Counted from the stretch's first letter, positions 43,185-54,384 are shown. The stretch is 64,000 nt of DNA from Devosia sp. (GCF_017307495.1 NZ_JAFKHE010000013.1:1-64000); one strand, 5' to 3'. Notes: a model not told the origin generated them from the letters alone. A program made the numbers and translations.

Positions 43185-45244
43185 ACTCCGATCCCGCCGA
43201 GACCTTCCGCCAGGAAGCGCGCGAACTGCTCGAACAGCTGGAGCAGGGTCTGCTCGATCTCGAGCACGATCCCGCCGATGCCGACCTCGTCAACGCTGTG
43301 TTCCGCGCCCTGCATACCATCAAGGGTTCGGGCGCGATGTTCGGTTTCACCGATGTCGCAGCCTTCGTGCACGAGTTCGAGACCGCCTTCGACAAGGTGC
43401 GCAAGGGCCTGTCGCCGATCACTCCGGCGCTTGTCGCCGTGGCCCTCGACGCCAAGGACCACATCCATGCCCTGATCGAGGCGCCCGAGGCCGTCGGCGC
43501 GGCCGGCGAGCCGATCCTGGCGGCACTGCGCCGGATCGTCGAGGGCAGCGACAGCTTCCCTGCCGCGCCCATGACCGGGGCGCCGCCCGCCGCCGATACG
43601 CCGCTTGAGCCGACCGGTCGCTGGCGCGTCCGCTTCACCCTGCCCGGCGACGCGCTGGTGCACGGCACCAATCCGCTGCTGCTGCTCGGCGAGATCGCCG
43701 ACCTGGGGCCGGCCGAGGTCACCGCGCTGCTCGACGACGTGCCGACGCTCGACGTCATCGACCCCGAGGCCTGCCACCTCGGCTGGCAGGTCGATATCGA
43801 CCATGCCGATCCCACCGCCGCCCTCGACGACGTGTTCCTGTTCCTCAAGGACGGCATGGAGCTTTCGATCGCGCCGTTGGCCGTCGCCGGCGACCCCGGG
43901 CTGGATCCGGCCGCGGAAACCATCCTCGACATCCTCGCCGAGGCGACCGAGGCCCCCGACGGGCCGGAGGCCGCTGTCGCCGGCGAGGCGGTGCCGGTGG
44001 CCAAGGCCGCCGGTGCGCCGAAGGAGCAGAGGGAGCCAAGGCCCGAGGCGGCAGCCTCGACCTCGCTGCGCGTTCCGGCCGAGCGCCTCGACGAGCTGAT
44101 GGACCGGGTCGGCGAGCTGGTCATCGCCCAGGCCCGCCTGTCGCAGCTCGCGACGCAGAGTTCCGACATAAACCTCAAGACAGTGGCCGAGGAACTCGAG
44201 CGCCTCAGCTCCGGCCTGCGCGATACCACGATGGGCATCCGCATGGTGCCGATCGGCTCGATCTTCTCGCGCTTCCGCCGGCTCGTGCACGACCTGAGCC
44301 GCGAGCTCGACAAGGACATCGAGTTCATCACCACCGGCGAGGAGACCGAGCTCGACAAGACCATGATCGAGCGCCTCGCCGATCCCCTCGTGCATCTGAT
44401 CCGCAACTCCGTGGACCATGGGCTCGAGAACGCCGAGGCCCGGATAAGGGCCGGCAAGCCGGTCAAGGGAACTGTGCGCCTCTCCGCCGTCTATGCCGGC
44501 GCCGAGGTCGCGATCTCGGTCACCGACGACGGTGCCGGGCTCAATGCCGAACGTATCCGCCGCAGGGCCGAGGAGCAGGGCCTGATCGCCCCCGAGGCTC
44601 GCCTCGCCGACCAGGACCTCTACCAGCTGATCTTTGCCCCAGGCTTCTCGACCGCCAGGGAAGTGACGTCGTTGTCGGGTCGCGGCGTCGGCATGGACGT
44701 GGTCAAGCGCACCATCGACGGGCTGCGCGGCAAGATCGAGCTCTCGACCCGGCCGGGCCAGGGCACCACGCTGACCCTGCGCCTGCCGCTCACTCTCGCC
44801 ATCGTCGAGGGCATGCTGGTCCGTGTCGGCGATGGGCGCTACTCGATCCCGCTCTCGGCGGTCGAGGAATGCGTCGAGCTGCCGGCCGAGGTCGCGACCC
44901 ATTCGCGTGGCCGCAACTTCCTCGATATCCGGGGTACGCTGGTTCCGTTCCTGCGCTTGCGGGACCTGTTCAACACACCCGGCGAGCCCGATAGCCACCA
45001 GAAGGTGGTTATCATCTCCTCCGGCGAGGCCCGGGTTGGTCTCGTCGTCGATCAGATCATCGGCAACAACCAGACCGTCATCAAGCAGCTGAGCAAGCTG
45101 CACGCGGGGCTCGAGACCTTCTCGGGCGCCACCATCCTCGGCGATGGCGCCGTGGCGCTTATCCTCGATACCTCCCGCCTCGTCTCGTTCGGGCAGGCGC
45201 ATGAGGAGAGGTTCCGTGCCGAGGCCGGGAGGGCCGCCGCATGA
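43181..45244 (+). CDS. cheA: Chemotaxis histidine kinase CheA
   Basis: Kinase of 687 residues. P1/HPt domain with phospho-accepting H45 (ALHTIKGSGAMFGF); a P2-like region (about 145-230); an Ala/Pro/Glu linker; P3 dimerisation (LDELMDRVGELVIAQARLS); P4 ATPase with N-box HLIRNSVDHGLE, and G-boxes DDGAGL and GRGVGMDVV; and a P5 CheW-like domain (about 555-687). All elements of an active kinase are present. Overlaps cheY and cheW by four bases each. Confidence 0.95.
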   Translation: MNSDPAETFRQEARELLEQLEQGLLDLEHDPADADLVNAVFRALHTIKGSGAMFGFTDVAAFVHEFETAFDKVRKGLSPITPALVAVALDAKDHIHALIEAPEAVGAAGEPILAALRRIVEGSDSFPAAPMTGAPPAADTPLEPTGRWRVRFTLPGDALVHGTNPLLLLGEIADLGPAEVTALLDDVPTLDVIDPEACHLGWQVDIDHADPTAALDDVFLFLKDGMELSIAPLAVAGDPGLDPAAETILDILAEATEAPDGPEAAVAGEAVPVAKAAGAPKEQREPRPEAAASTSLRVPAERLDELMDRVGELVIAQARLSQLATQSSDINLKTVAEELERLSSGLRDTTMGIRMVPIGSIFSRFRRLVHDLSRELDKDIEFITTGEETELDKTMIERLADPLVHLIRNSVDHGLENAEARIRAGKPVKGTVRLSAVYAGAEVAISVTDDGAGLNAERIRRRAEEQGLIAPEARLADQDLYQLIFAPGFSTAREVTSLSGRGVGMDVVKRTIDGLRGKIELSTRPGQGTTLTLRLPLTLAIVEGMLVRVGDGRYSIPLSAVEECVELPAEVATHSRGRNFLDIRGTLVPFLRLRDLFNTPGEPDSHQKVVIISSGEARVGLVVDQIIGNNQTVIKQLSKLHAGLETFSGATILGDGAVALILDTSRLVSFGQAHEERFRAEAGRAAA

Positions 45245-45738
45245 GCGCGTTCACCGAACCCATGCGCGCCCTCACCCTGCGCCTCGACGACGAGCTCTTC
45301 GCCATCAGGGCGGAGAGCGTGCGCGAGATCCTCGATCTCGTGCCGGTCACCGACGTGCCCAATGCCAGCCCGTTCGCGGCCGGCCTGATCAACGTGCGCG
45401 GCCGCGTCGTGCCGCTCGCCAACCTCAAGGTCGCCTTCGGCATGCCGGAGCAGGCAGCCGACCAGGATACCCGCATCGTTGTCATCGAGACTGAAATCGA
45501 AGGCGAGCCGAGCATTGTCGGCATCCTCGCCGACAAGGTCTACGACGTCACCGACATCGAGCCGACCGCCATCGAGGACGCTCCGCGCGTCGGCATGCGC
45601 TGGCGACCCGACTACGTCCGCGGCATCGGCAAGCGCCGCGGCGAGTTCATCATCATCCCGGACATGCAACGGATTTTCGAGATCGAGGGCCGCACGAGCG
45701 GCTCGCATAATGCAGCTGAAGAAAGGCCCGCATCGTGA
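45241..45738 (+). CDS. cheW: Chemotaxis coupling protein CheW (first)
   Basis: CheW scaffold of 165 residues linking receptors to Che[47 protein letters not shown] and the final RIF segment follow the family pattern. A short disordered tail ([15 protein letters not shown]) extends beyond the domain. Stop overlaps the receptor gene start (GTGA). Confidence 0.93.
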   Translation: MSAFTEPMRALTLRLDDELFAIRAESVREILDLVPVTDVPNASPFAAGLINVRGRVVPLANLKVAFGMPEQAADQDTRIVVIETEIEGEPSIVGILADKVYDVTDIEPTAIEDAPRVGMRWRPDYVRGIGKRRGEFIIIPDMQRIFEIEGRTSGSHNAAEERPAS

Positions 45739-47825
45739 GACTGACTATCAAGGCAAAGTTGGCGGCGACGTTTGGCGTCGTCGTGGCCATGTCGGCCGGC
45801 GGGATGTTTGTTGCGCTGCAGAACCTTGGAGCGATGAACGACTCGTTCAACAGCACCATCAACGGCAACGTGAAGCGCATCGAACTGGTCACCGGCATGC
45901 GGCAACAGTCGCTGCTGGTTGCCGGCAACGAGAAGAGCCTGGTGATGGCCGACAATGAAGCCGACCTCAACAAGCACGCCGAAGCGATCACTGCCGGCAA
46001 CGCCAAGATCAAGGCGCTCGAGGACGAGCTGCGCGCCATCACCGACGAGGAGGGGGCCAAGCGCCTCGATACCTTCACGGCGGCCTGGGATGCCTACGAG
46101 GCGATCGACGCCAGGATTGTCGAGTATGCGATGCTGAACTCGTCGGTGCGAGCGAGGACACTGGCACAGGGCGATGCCGCCGCTGCGTTCGACGCCATGT
46201 TCGCCCCCTTGCTGCAGATCACCGACGCGATCAACGCCAATTCCCTGGCGGGCAGCACCGAGCTGCGGACCTTCGCCAACGTCGCCGAGGTCGAGGATGA
46301 CCTGAACACCATCAACGCCCATGCGCTCGACGTGCTGTTGAGCTTCGACGACCCGGCCCGCCAGGATCAGATGTCGGCCGCGGTCGACAAGCAGCTCTCC
46401 GAGGTTCAGGGTGACATCGAGCGCATCGGGGGCATGATCCAGCCAGAATTCGCCCAGCACTGGCAGGACTTTGCGCTCGGCTTCGGCAAGTGGACCGACC
46501 TCGTCAATCAGTACCGCCAGATCTCCATCGAGAATGGCGACGATCACGCCAGCGTGCTGCTCGGCGGTGAAGGCGCCCAGGCGCTCGACGCCGCCATCGC
46601 TGCGCTCGGCGCGCTGGTCGACGACGAGACCGCCGACATGGCCAACTCGGTGGCCGCCAACGACGGTCTGTTCGGCTTCGCCCGGGTGCTGCTGCTCAGC
46701 CTGCTCGTCGGCTCGATCATCATCGCCGCTCTCGCCGCGCTGTGGATCATCGTCTCGATCTCCAGGTCGCTCGGCGCCGCCCTCGGCCTCGCCAACGCGG
46801 TTGCCGCTGGCGACCTCAGCGCCGAAGCCAAGGTCAAATCGAACGACGAAATCAAGGACGTCATCGACGCCCTCAACCTGATGGCGCGCAAGCTCCGCGA
46901 GGTCGTCGCCGAGGTGACCGCTGCAGCCCGCCATGTTGCCTCCGGCAGCCAGGAGCTGTCGGCGACCGCCGAGCAGCTGAGCCAGGGCGCCACCGAGCAG
47001 GCCTCCTCGACCGAGGAAGCGTCGGCTTCGATGGAAGAGATGGCCGCGACCATCAAGCAGTCGGCGGACAACGCCAACCAGACCGAGAAGATCGCCCGCC
47101 AGTCGGCCGCCGATGCCATCGCCTCTGGCGAGGCGGTGAACGATGCCGTCGTCGCCATGCAGACGATCGCCGAAAAGATCATGGTGGTGCAGGAGATCGC
47201 CCGCCAGACCGACCTGCTCGCCCTCAACGCCGCGGTGGAAGCGGCGCGTGCCGGCGAGCATGGCCGCGGTTTCGCCGTGGTCGCCTCCGAGGTGAGGAAG
47301 CTGGCCGAGCGAAGCCAGGCCGCCGCCGCCGAGATTTCGACGCTCTCCGACACCACCGTGAAGACGGCCCGCTCGGCCGGCGAAATGCTCACCCGCCTGG
47401 TGCCCGACATCCAGCGGACCGCCGAGCTGGTCGAGGAGATCACCGCCGGGGCACGCGAGCAGAATGCCGGCGCGGCCCAGATCAACACCGCCATCCAGCA
47501 GCTCGACAAGGTGACCCAGCAGAACACCTCGGCGGCCGAGGAGATGTCGGCGACCTCCGAGGAGCTGGCCAGCCAGGCCGGGCAGCTGCAGAACGCCATC
47601 AGCTACTTCCGCATCGATGCCGCCCGCGGCGAGGTCGCGGCCGCCGCGGCTCCGGCGCAGCGCCGGCCCTCGCCCAAGGCGGCGCGGCTGCGCAGCGAGA
47701 TCATGGCCAAGGCACCGCACATGGCGCGCGCCCGGCCGGCTGCCGGCAGCGGCGGCTTCGACCTCGATATCGACGATGCCGGCGACGAGCTCGACGGCGA
47801 CTTCACCCGCCGTGGCGCAGCCTGA
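45735..47825 (+). CDS. Methyl-accepting chemotaxis protein
   Basis: Membrane receptor of 696 residues. TM1 near 8-29; a large, mostly helical periplasmic sensor (about 30-310, Ala/Asp-rich, helical-bimodular-like length); TM2 about 315-345; HAMP; then the signalling domain with the hairpin tip [20 protein letters not shown]. Methylation-type helices [18 protein letters not shown] are visible. The C-terminus ends in an acidic tail without a CheR-binding pentapeptide. The GTG start is coupled to cheW. Ligand unknown. Confidence 0.94.
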   Translation: MRLTIKAKLAATFGVVVAMSAGGMFVALQNLGAMNDSFNSTINGNVKRIELVTGMRQQSLLVAGNEKSLVMADNEADLNKHAEAITAGNAKIKALEDELRAITDEEGAKRLDTFTAAWDAYEAIDARIVEYAMLNSSVRARTLAQGDAAAAFDAMFAPLLQITDAINANSLAGSTELRTFANVAEVEDDLNTINAHALDVLLSFDDPARQDQMSAAVDKQLSEVQGDIERIGGMIQPEFAQHWQDFALGFGKWTDLVNQYRQISIENGDDHASVLLGGEGAQALDAAIAALGALVDDETADMANSVAANDGLFGFARVLLLSLLVGSIIIAALAALWIIVSISRSLGAALGLANAVAAGDLSAEAKVKSNDEIKDVIDALNLMARKLREVVAEVTAAARHVASGSQELSATAEQLSQGATEQASSTEEASASMEEMAATIKQSADNANQTEKIARQSAADAIASGEAVNDAVVAMQTIAEKIMVVQEIARQTDLLALNAAVEAARAGEHGRGFAVVASEVRKLAERSQAAAAEISTLSDTTVKTARSAGEMLTRLVPDIQRTAELVEEITAGAREQNAGAAQINTAIQQLDKVTQQNTSAAEEMSATSEELASQAGQLQNAISYFRIDAARGEVAAAAAPAQRRPSPKAARLRSEIMAKAPHMARARPAAGSGGFDLDIDDAGDELDGDFTRRGAA

Positions 47826-47836
47826 GGAGGCATGAC

Positions 47837-48289
47837 ATGACTGAACGGGCGCAGTTCGTGACGCTGGGGGTCGACGGCGAAATCTTCGCCGCCCCGGTGG
47901 AGAAGGTACAGGAAATCCTGGAGATGCGGCCGGTTGCGCGCCTGCCGCAGGCTCCCGCCAACCTGCTCGGCATGACCGACGTGCGCGGCGAGGGCATCCC
48001 GGTGCTCGATCTCAGGCTGACCCTCGGCTTGCCCGAGGCCGAGGACACCGAGAACACCCGCATCGTCGTGCTCAACGTCAACGGCGACAGCGCGCCGATG
48101 ACGCTGGGCCTGAGGACCGATCGCGTCTTCGAGGTCACCGTGCTCGATGCCGACGAGCTCGACCCGCCGCCTTCGGTCTCTGGCGACTGGCGCGTCCGCG
48201 CCGTCGCCGGCATCGGCCGTCGCAATGGCCGGTTCGTCACCGTCCTCGACCTCGACCGCCTGCTTGGCGGCGTTGCCGAAGCGGCTTGA
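47837..48289 (+). CDS. Chemotaxis coupling protein CheW (second)
   Basis: Second CheW-type scaffold, 150 residues: FVTLGVDGEIFAAPVEKVQEILE, LLGMTDVRGEGIPVLDLRLTLG. GAGGAGG stands seven bases before the ATG. Only about a third identical by eye to the first CheW, so it likely serves a different receptor or array position. Ends 147 bases before cheR; a palindromic repeat lies between. Confidence 0.92.
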   Translation: MTERAQFVTLGVDGEIFAAPVEKVQEILEMRPVARLPQAPANLLGMTDVRGEGIPVLDLRLTLGLPEAEDTENTRIVVLNVNGDSAPMTLGLRTDRVFEVTVLDADELDPPPSVSGDWRVRAVAGIGRRNGRFVTVLDLDRLLGGVAEAA

Positions 48290-48358
48290 GCCACATGAGG
48301 CTGCCCACCGGACACGCCCCTGTCCGCGGCGTTTCCGCCATCTCCGGTGCCATCGTCT

Positions 48359-48379
48359 CCCTCCCCCTGGTGGGGAGGG
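48359..48379. repeat. Short palindrome between cheW and cheR
   Basis: CCCTCCCC (48359-48366) and GGGGAGGG (48372-48379) around a five-base loop, followed by ATCAAG, as in 9788-9857. It is a member of the window's palindromic repeat class inserted inside the che operon and could weaken downstream expression. Confidence 0.7.
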
Positions 48380-48436
48380 ATCAAGCTGGCGGCCCGGTAC
48401 TCCGGTCCATCGCATTGCTCGTTCAAGGGTTCAGAA

Positions 48437-49309
48437 TTGCCTAGCCTCGCCCTGAAGCTCCAGCCGGAGGAGACCGAGGATCACCTCGCCGCCCTCGACT
48501 TCGCCCGCATCGCGCGCCTCATCGAGGGCGAGGCGGGCATCAGGCTGCCGCCCGGCAAGCGCCTGATGGTCGAAGGCCGGCTGCGCAAGCGCATGCGCGC
48601 CCTGGGGCACCCCGATTTCGCCTCCTATACCGACCTGCTGTTCAACAAGGCCGGGCTCGAGCGCGAGCTGGTTCACATCATCAACGCGGTCACCACCAAC
48701 AAGACCGACTTCTTCCGCGAGTCCGAGCACTTCGACTATCTCGTCGAGCACATGGTGCCGTCGCTGCTCGCGCGACGGGCCGAGCGCAACCCGCTGCTCA
48801 AGGTCTGGAGCGCTGCCAGTTCGACCGGCGCCGAGGCCTACACCCTCGCCATGGTGCTGAACGATCTGGCGGCGCAGGGTCGCGCCTTCCGCTTCGCCAT
48901 CCTCGGCACCGACATCTCCACCACGGTGCTGGCCCAGGGGCGTCGCGCCGTCTATCCGGCCGAGATGATCGCCCCGGTGCCGCCCGACATGCAGGCGCGC
49001 TACGTCATGCATGCCCGCCACCCCGGCACCCGCCGCGAGGTCCGCATCGTTCCCGAGCTGCGCCGCTTCGTCCGCTTCGACCATCTCAACCTGATGGACC
49101 AGGCCTATCCCTACGACCGCGACTGCGACATCGTCTTCCTGCGCAACGTACTGATCTATTTCGAGAAATCGGACCAGGAGGCGGTGGTCACCCGCCTTGT
49201 CGGCCATCTCAGGCCCGGCGGCTACCTCGTCCTCGGTCACTCCGAATCCATGATCGGCACCTCGCTTGCCGTGCGGCAGGTGGCGCCCGCCGTGTTCCAG
49301 AAGCTCTGA
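48437..49309 (+). CDS. cheR: Chemotaxis methyltransferase CheR
   Basis: SAM-dependent glutamate methyltransferase of 290 residues that modifies receptors. N-terminal helical domain (about 15-75), then the SAM domain with [30 protein letters not shown] and [14 protein letters not shown]. The SAM loop reads STGAEAY where most CheR have STGEEPY. TTG 48437 is chosen because AAGGG stands seven bases upstream; no ATG fits. Confidence 0.92.
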   Translation: MPSLALKLQPEETEDHLAALDFARIARLIEGEAGIRLPPGKRLMVEGRLRKRMRALGHPDFASYTDLLFNKAGLERELVHIINAVTTNKTDFFRESEHFDYLVEHMVPSLLARRAERNPLLKVWSAASSTGAEAYTLAMVLNDLAAQGRAFRFAILGTDISTTVLAQGRRAVYPAEMIAPVPPDMQARYVMHARHPGTRREVRIVPELRRFVRFDHLNLMDQAYPYDRDCDIVFLRNVLIYFEKSDQEAVVTRLVGHLRPGGYLVLGHSESMIGTSLAVRQVAPAVFQKL

Positions 49310-49320
49310 GGGACGAGCCG

Positions 49321-50451
49321 ATGACCGCCGAAGCCGACCGCAAGATCCGTGTCCTGATCGTCGACGATTCCGCCGCCGTGCGCACGACGCTCAGCGACAT
49401 CATCGCTGCCGACCCCGAACTCGAGGTCATGGGCACCGCGGCCGACCCCTATATCGCGGTCGAGCGCATCCGCGGCGAGGTCCCCGATGTCATCTTCCTC
49501 GATATCGAGCTGCCGCGCATGGACGGCATCACCTTCCTGCGCAAGCTGATGTCGCAGCGCCCGATCCCCGTGGTGATCTGCTCGGCGCATGCCTCGGAGG
49601 GCAGCGACACGCTGATCGAGGCGCTCGAGGCCGGCGCCGTCGACGTCGTCCCCAAGCCGCGCCTCGACACCGCCCAGTTCCTGCAGGATTCGCGCGAGCG
49701 CATCTGCTCGGCGGCCCGCCTGGCCGCGCAGGCGAGCCTGAAGGGCCGGGTCAGGCCCCCGGCGCCCAAGCTGAACGTCGAACGAAAGCTCACCGCCGAT
49801 GCGGTGATCCCGCCGCGCAGCGCCGCTCGTGCCGCATCCGCCCTCGCCACCACCCCGCTCACCGATCCGCTGGTCTGCATCGGCGCCTCGACCGGCGGCA
49901 CCGAGGCGTTGCGGGACGTGCTCGTCGAGTTGCCGGCCACCACGCCTGGCATCCTCATCGTCCAGCACATGCCCGAGCGCTTCACCGCCGCCTTCGCCCG
50001 CCGCCTCGACGGCCTGTGCCAGATGCGGGTCAAGGAGGCCGAGGATGGCGACGCGGTCGAGCCCGGCAGCGTGCTCATCGCTCCCGGCGGCCACCACATG
50101 GTGCTGCACCGCACCGGGTCGCGCTACACCGTGCGGGTGATCGATGGTCCGCACGTCTCGCGCCACCGCCCCTCCGTCGACGTGCTGTTCCGCTCGGCCG
50201 CCTATGGCGCCGGCCGCAACGCGCTCGGCGTGCTGCTGACCGGCATGGGCGACGATGGCGCGCGCGGCCTGCTCGAGATGCGCGAGGCCGGGGCCGCCAC
50301 GCTCGCCCAGGACGAAGACAGCTCGGTGGTCTTCGGCATGCCCAAGGAAGCCATCGCGCTGGGCGCGGCGCAGAAGGTGGTCGGCCTCCGCCGCATCGCG
50401 CACGAAATCACCGCCTACGCCGCCCGTGCCCCGATGAGGGATCCCGCATGA
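49321..50451 (+). CDS. cheB: Chemotaxis methylesterase CheB
   Basis: Receptor-modification methylesterase of 376 residues. Receiver domain with phospho-acceptor D61 ([11 protein letters not shown]); a linker (about 130-180); the esterase domain with the triad S190 ([11 protein letters not shown]), H216 (IVQHMPE) and D312 (TGMGDDG). Eleven bases after cheR; stop overlaps the next gene by four bases. Confidence 0.95.
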   Translation: MTAEADRKIRVLIVDDSAAVRTTLSDIIAADPELEVMGTAADPYIAVERIRGEVPDVIFLDIELPRMDGITFLRKLMSQRPIPVVICSAHASEGSDTLIEALEAGAVDVVPKPRLDTAQFLQDSRERICSAARLAAQASLKGRVRPPAPKLNVERKLTADAVIPPRSAARAASALATTPLTDPLVCIGASTGGTEALRDVLVELPATTPGILIVQHMPERFTAAFARRLDGLCQMRVKEAEDGDAVEPGSVLIAPGGHHMVLHRTGSRYTVRVIDGPHVSRHRPSVDVLFRSAAYGAGRNALGVLLTGMGDDGARGLLEMREAGAATLAQDEDSSVVFGMPKEAIALGAAQKVVGLRRIAHEITAYAARAPMRDPA

Positions 50452-52247
50452 TCGCTTCCGAAACCACCCCTCGTGTCCTCCCCCACGGAACGGAGGGTCC
50501 CCATGCGGCCCTCGAGGCGATCGACCTCGCCACCGTGATCGCCGACCTCGCCGCGCCGCGCGACGCCATCGACGGCGCTTTCGTCGCGGTCGGCGGTCGC
50601 CTCGCCGAATGTGCCGAGATCCTGTCGCGCATCACCGGCACATTCGAGGCCCTGCCGGTGGAACTGGGCGGCGACGAACTCACGGTTGCCACCGACCGGC
50701 TTGCCCTGGTCGGCCGCCGCGCCGGCGAGATCGCCCTGGCGCTCGGCACCGAGCAAGGCGACCTGACCCGCCTGGTCGAAGCCCTGCACCGGGCCGCCCA
50801 GCCCATCGATGCGCTGCGCCGCACCGTCAGGATGATGGGCATCGTCGCCATCAATGCGCGCGTCGTCGCGGCCGGCGTGATCGACGAACGCGAGGATTTC
50901 AGCGTCTTTACCACCGACATCGCCCAGCTGTCGGACAGCGCCGCCACCACCATCAGCAAGTTCCACCGCACCTACGAGGCGCTGACCGGCGTCGTCGCCG
51001 ATGCGGCGCTGGCGCGCGGCAGCTTCCAGGCCGCCCACCGCGACACGCTCTCCGCCCTCGCCGGCGAGCTCGAGCGCGACCTCGCCGAAGTCACCGGGCA
51101 GCGCCTCGAATCCGCCCGCTCCAGCGCCGTCACCGGCCAGATGTCGCGCGCCATCGCCGACCGGGTCGCCGCCGCCGTGATGGCCCTGCAGGTCGGCGAT
51201 GCCACCCGCCAGCGCCTCGAGCATGTCGAAGCCGCCCTCACGGATGTCGCCCCTCTTGTCCTCCCCCGCGCGGCGGGGGAGGTGTCCGGGGAAGGGCCGG
51301 ATGGAGGGGGCCACGATCCCTCGGCTCACCTCCCCGTCCTCGAACTCCAGCGTCTCCAGCTCGCCGCCGCGCGAGAATCCCTCGTCGAGGAAATGGCCTC
51401 GGGTGCCGAGGCGCTCGGGCAGCTGTCGCACGACGTGCAGGCGGTGCTCGATCATGCCGGCGCGGTCTACGGCTCGGCCGAGAACCGCTCGGCCCTGGCC
51501 GAACTGCATGGCGCCGTGCGCCGTGCCGTCACCGTGCTGCGCGACTGCGAAAGCGAGCGCGGCAAGCTCGACCAGGTCGCCGCCGCCGTGTCCGACACCG
51601 TCCGGGTGCTGCTCGGCCACGTCGAGGCGGTGCAGGAAATCGAGTACAAGATGCGCCTCGTCTCGCTCAACGCCGCGGTCAAGTGCGCCCAGCTCGGCCC
51701 GCGCGGCCGTGCCCTCGACGTCATCGCCCAGCAGTTGCGCACCCTTACCGGCGAAACCGTCGTCTCTGCCCACGCCGCCGTCGAGTGCCTCACCCAGGCC
51801 TCCGAGTTCTCCGCCGCCTTCACCCGCTCGGCCGATTCCGGCGCCACCCGCGTCGGCGACATCGAGCGCGAGGCCACCGCTGCGCTCGGCGAGCTCGAGG
51901 CCGTCGGCTTCCGCATGAAGAACGCGCTGGTCGAACTCTATGCCGGCGGCCCGCAGGTAGCCCGGCGCCTTGATGACGCCGTCGCCGCCCTCGCCGGCCA
52001 CGCCACCATCTCGGAGGCGATCAGCGACATCGAGTTCGCCCTGACCCGTCCCCGCGAAGCGGAGGCTGATCACGGTGCGCCCGACGCCCCGGCCGGTATA
52101 GACCCCGCCCTCGAGCCGTTTCTCGCCACGCTGCGGCGCCGCTACACCATGGATGCCGAGCGGCGCCTGCATGACGGTTTTACCGGGCTCGCGCCCGAAG
52201 CCGAGCCCGAGCCGGCCGCCGACGATCTCGACGACCTGCTGTTCTAG
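50448..52247 (+). CDS. Soluble receptor-like chemotaxis protein with inserted repeat
   Basis: Predicted cytoplasmic coiled-coil protein of 599 residues at the end of the che operon. The C-terminal part contains [20 protein letters not shown], similar to the MCP hairpin tip but degenerate (LNAAV-K-CA for LNAAVEAA). An earlier block [15 protein letters not shown] looks like a second, N-terminal hairpin. The end [12 protein letters not shown] is acidic. There are no membrane segments. At 51254-51345 a GC palindrome is carried in frame (about 30 residues rich in Gly/Pro). Function is not established; it could bind CheA/CheW or act as a decoy. Confidence 0.75.
   Translation: MIASETTPRVLPHGTEGPHAALEAIDLATVIADLAAPRDAIDGAFVAVGGRLAECAEILSRITGTFEALPVELGGDELTVATDRLALVGRRAGEIALALGTEQGDLTRLVEALHRAAQPIDALRRTVRMMGIVAINARVVAAGVIDEREDFSVFTTDIAQLSDSAATTISKFHRTYEALTGVVADAALARGSFQAAHRDTLSALAGELERDLAEVTGQRLESARSSAVTGQMSRAIADRVAAAVMALQVGDATRQRLEHVEAALTDVAPLVLPRAAGEVSGEGPDGGGHDPSAHLPVLELQRLQLAAARESLVEEMASGAEALGQLSHDVQAVLDHAGAVYGSAENRSALAELHGAVRRAVTVLRDCESERGKLDQVAAAVSDTVRVLLGHVEAVQEIEYKMRLVSLNAAVKCAQLGPRGRALDVIAQQLRTLTGETVVSAHAAVECLTQASEFSAAFTRSADSGATRVGDIEREATAALGELEAVGFRMKNALVELYAGGPQVARRLDDAVAALAGHATISEAISDIEFALTRPREAEADHGAPDAPAGIDPALEPFLATLRRRYTMDAERRLHDGFTGLAPEAEPEPAADDLDDLLF
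51254..51345. repeat. Palindromic repeat inside a coding sequence
   Basis: CCTCCCCCGC-GCG-GCGGGGGAGG at 51260-51282, then GTCCGGGGAAGGGCC and GGATGGAGGGGG, ending near CTCACCTCCCC. The composition and motifs match the window's intergenic palindromes. It is translated as a Gly/Pro/Ala-rich stretch ([17 protein letters not shown]) that breaks a helical region without shifting the frame. Confidence 0.75.
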
Positions 52248-52443
52248 CTGGCCGGCCGGACGGAGGCCAACGCATCGCCGAATGGAGTCGGCCGGCTGTC
52301 TTGCATTCGTCATCCGACCGGGGCCAAGTGGCGCCAGCTGTTCCGGAACCCCGCCATGACCGGCGACGAGGTCAAGGAGACCGTGCCGGTTGCGGCCAGG
52401 GGCCGAGTCGACTAGAACGGCCCCATCGGGGAGTGGTATCAAA

Positions 52444-54384
52444 ATGGTCGCAGATTGGTATGATCGCTTGACGCTGTCGAGCCAATGGCGTCCCGCCTCC
52501 GAGGGCGTTCCGGCGCGCTATCGACTGGTGCTGCACAACCACGGTGCGGATACGCTGCGCGACTTCCGTCTCGGCTTTTCCGGGCCGACGCGGGTCAGCG
52601 ACGATGCCGAGATCGTCGGCGGCAGGGTCGTGGCGCAGCTCTCGAACTTCTGCGAGATCGCTCCCGACAAGGGCTTTTCGCTGGCGCCCGGGCAGAGCTG
52701 GGTCATCGACGTCCTCAAGCTCGACTACCCCATCCGCCACTGGACCGACGGCGCCACCACCGGCTTTCTCATCCTGGCCGACGGCAGCACCCACTCGCTC
52801 CGCACCGTGCCGACGGCCCGCGAGGGTAGCGACGCAGTGCGCCGCAAGGGTACCGCCGTTTCCGAGGTTCCCGAGCACCCGCCGGTGCCGGTCTCGATCA
52901 TCCCCTGGCCGAAAGCCGTCGCGGTCTCCGGGCGCCGCACCGTGCCGCCCGGCCTCGCCCCGGTCGCCAACACCGGCTTCGGTCACGCCGCCATCGCCGC
53001 CTTCGGCAAGCTGGCCGGGCGGCTCTTCGCCGGCGAGGGTCTCGTGCGGCCTGCCCATGAAGGGGGGCTGCCGGTCGAGATTGTCAGCGGGGCCGGCGGC
53101 AGGGAGGGCTATGCCATCGAGTTCGGCCCCGAGCGCGTGCGGATCAGTGCCGAGAGCGAGACCGGCGGGCTCTATGGCCTCATCACGGTCGGCCAGATCC
53201 TGCGCGGCGCGCGCCTGCATCTGCGCCAGTTCGACTTTCCCACCGCCGGGCGCATCGAGGATGAGCCGGCCATGGCCTGGCGCGGCAGCCATCTCGATGT
53301 CGCCCGCCGCGTCTATGCGCGCGACGAGGTCGAGCAGTTCCTCGCCGTCCTCGCCTGGAACAAGCTCAACGTCTTCCACTGGCACCTGAGCGACGACGAG
53401 GCCTGGCGCGTCGAGATCGACGCCTATCCGCAGCTGACCGGCAGGGGCGCCTGGCGCGGCTACGGCATGCCCGTGCCGCCGCTGCTCGGTTCGGGCCCGG
53501 AGCGCAGCGGCGGCTACTACACCAAGGCCGACATCCGCGCCATCGTCGCCCTCGCCACCTCCTGGGGCATCGACGTCGTCCCCGAGATCGACGTGCCGGG
53601 CCATTGCTATGCCATGCTGCAGGCCATTCCGGCCCTGCGCGATCCGGGCGAGAACGCGCCCTATCACTCGATCCAGAGCTTCCCCAACAACTGCCTCAAC
53701 CCCGCCATCGAGGCGACCTACGGCGCCATCGAAACCATCTTCTCCGAGATGCTCGCGCTGTTTCCCTCGCGCTATTTCCACGTCGGCGCCGACGAGGTGC
53801 CCGAGGACGCCTGGCACGCTTCGCCGGCTGCCAACAGGTTGCGCCAGGACCTCGGCGTCACCGGCGCCGCGCCGCTCCAGGCCCTGTTCCTGCAGCGGCT
53901 CCAGGCCTTCCTCACCTCCAAGGGCAGGATCACCGGCGCGTGGGAGGAGGCAAGCCACGGCGGCGGCATCGACAAGGCCAACTGCTACCTCGTCGGCTGG
54001 CGCACCCCCGAGGGCAGCCGCCAGCTCGCCGCCGACGGCTACGATGTCGTCGTTGCGCCCGGCCAGGCCTACTATCTCGACATGGCCAATTCCGACGACT
54101 GGCACGAGTGCGGCGCCTCCTGGGCCGGCTGGTCTTCGCCCGAAAAGACCTACGCCTTCGATCCGACCGCCGGCTGGAACGACGCCGAGCGCGCCCGGCT
54201 TCTGGGCGTCCAGGCTTGCATCTGGTCCGAGCCGATGACCGACCGCGCCGTGTTTGACCGGCTGGTCTTCCCGCGCCTTTCCGCCATTGCCGAGACCGGC
54301 TGGAGCCATCACCGCGACTTTGGCCGCTTCAGCGCTCTGGCCGGCCTGATGCCGAACCTTTACGGGCGCTACGAAGCGGGCTGA
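52444..54384 (+). CDS. Beta-N-acetylhexosaminidase (GH20)
   Basis: Releases terminal GlcNAc or GalNAc from chitin- or wall-type glycans. The 646-residue protein has an N-terminal carbohydrate-binding-like region (about 1-150), a GH20b alpha/beta domain (about 150-275) and the GH20 barrel (about 275-620) with NKLNVFHWHLSDDEAWR and the catalytic pair D450-E451 in HVGADEVP. No signal peptide is seen, so it probably acts on imported oligosaccharides in the cytoplasm. Monocistronic. Confidence 0.93.
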   Translation: MVADWYDRLTLSSQWRPASEGVPARYRLVLHNHGADTLRDFRLGFSGPTRVSDDAEIVGGRVVAQLSNFCEIAPDKGFSLAPGQSWVIDVLKLDYPIRHWTDGATTGFLILADGSTHSLRTVPTAREGSDAVRRKGTAVSEVPEHPPVPVSIIPWPKAVAVSGRRTVPPGLAPVANTGFGHAAIAAFGKLAGRLFAGEGLVRPAHEGGLPVEIVSGAGGREGYAIEFGPERVRISAESETGGLYGLITVGQILRGARLHLRQFDFPTAGRIEDEPAMAWRGSHLDVARRVYARDEVEQFLAVLAWNKLNVFHWHLSDDEAWRVEIDAYPQLTGRGAWRGYGMPVPPLLGSGPERSGGYYTKADIRAIVALATSWGIDVVPEIDVPGHCYAMLQAIPALRDPGENAPYHSIQSFPNNCLNPAIEATYGAIETIFSEMLALFPSRYFHVGADEVPEDAWHASPAANRLRQDLGVTGAAPLQALFLQRLQAFLTSKGRITGAWEEASHGGGIDKANCYLVGWRTPEGSRQLAADGYDVVVAPGQAYYLDMANSDDWHECGASWAGWSSPEKTYAFDPTAGWNDAERARLLGVQACIWSEPMTDRAVFDRLVFPRLSAIAETGWSHHRDFGRFSALAGLMPNLYGRYEAG

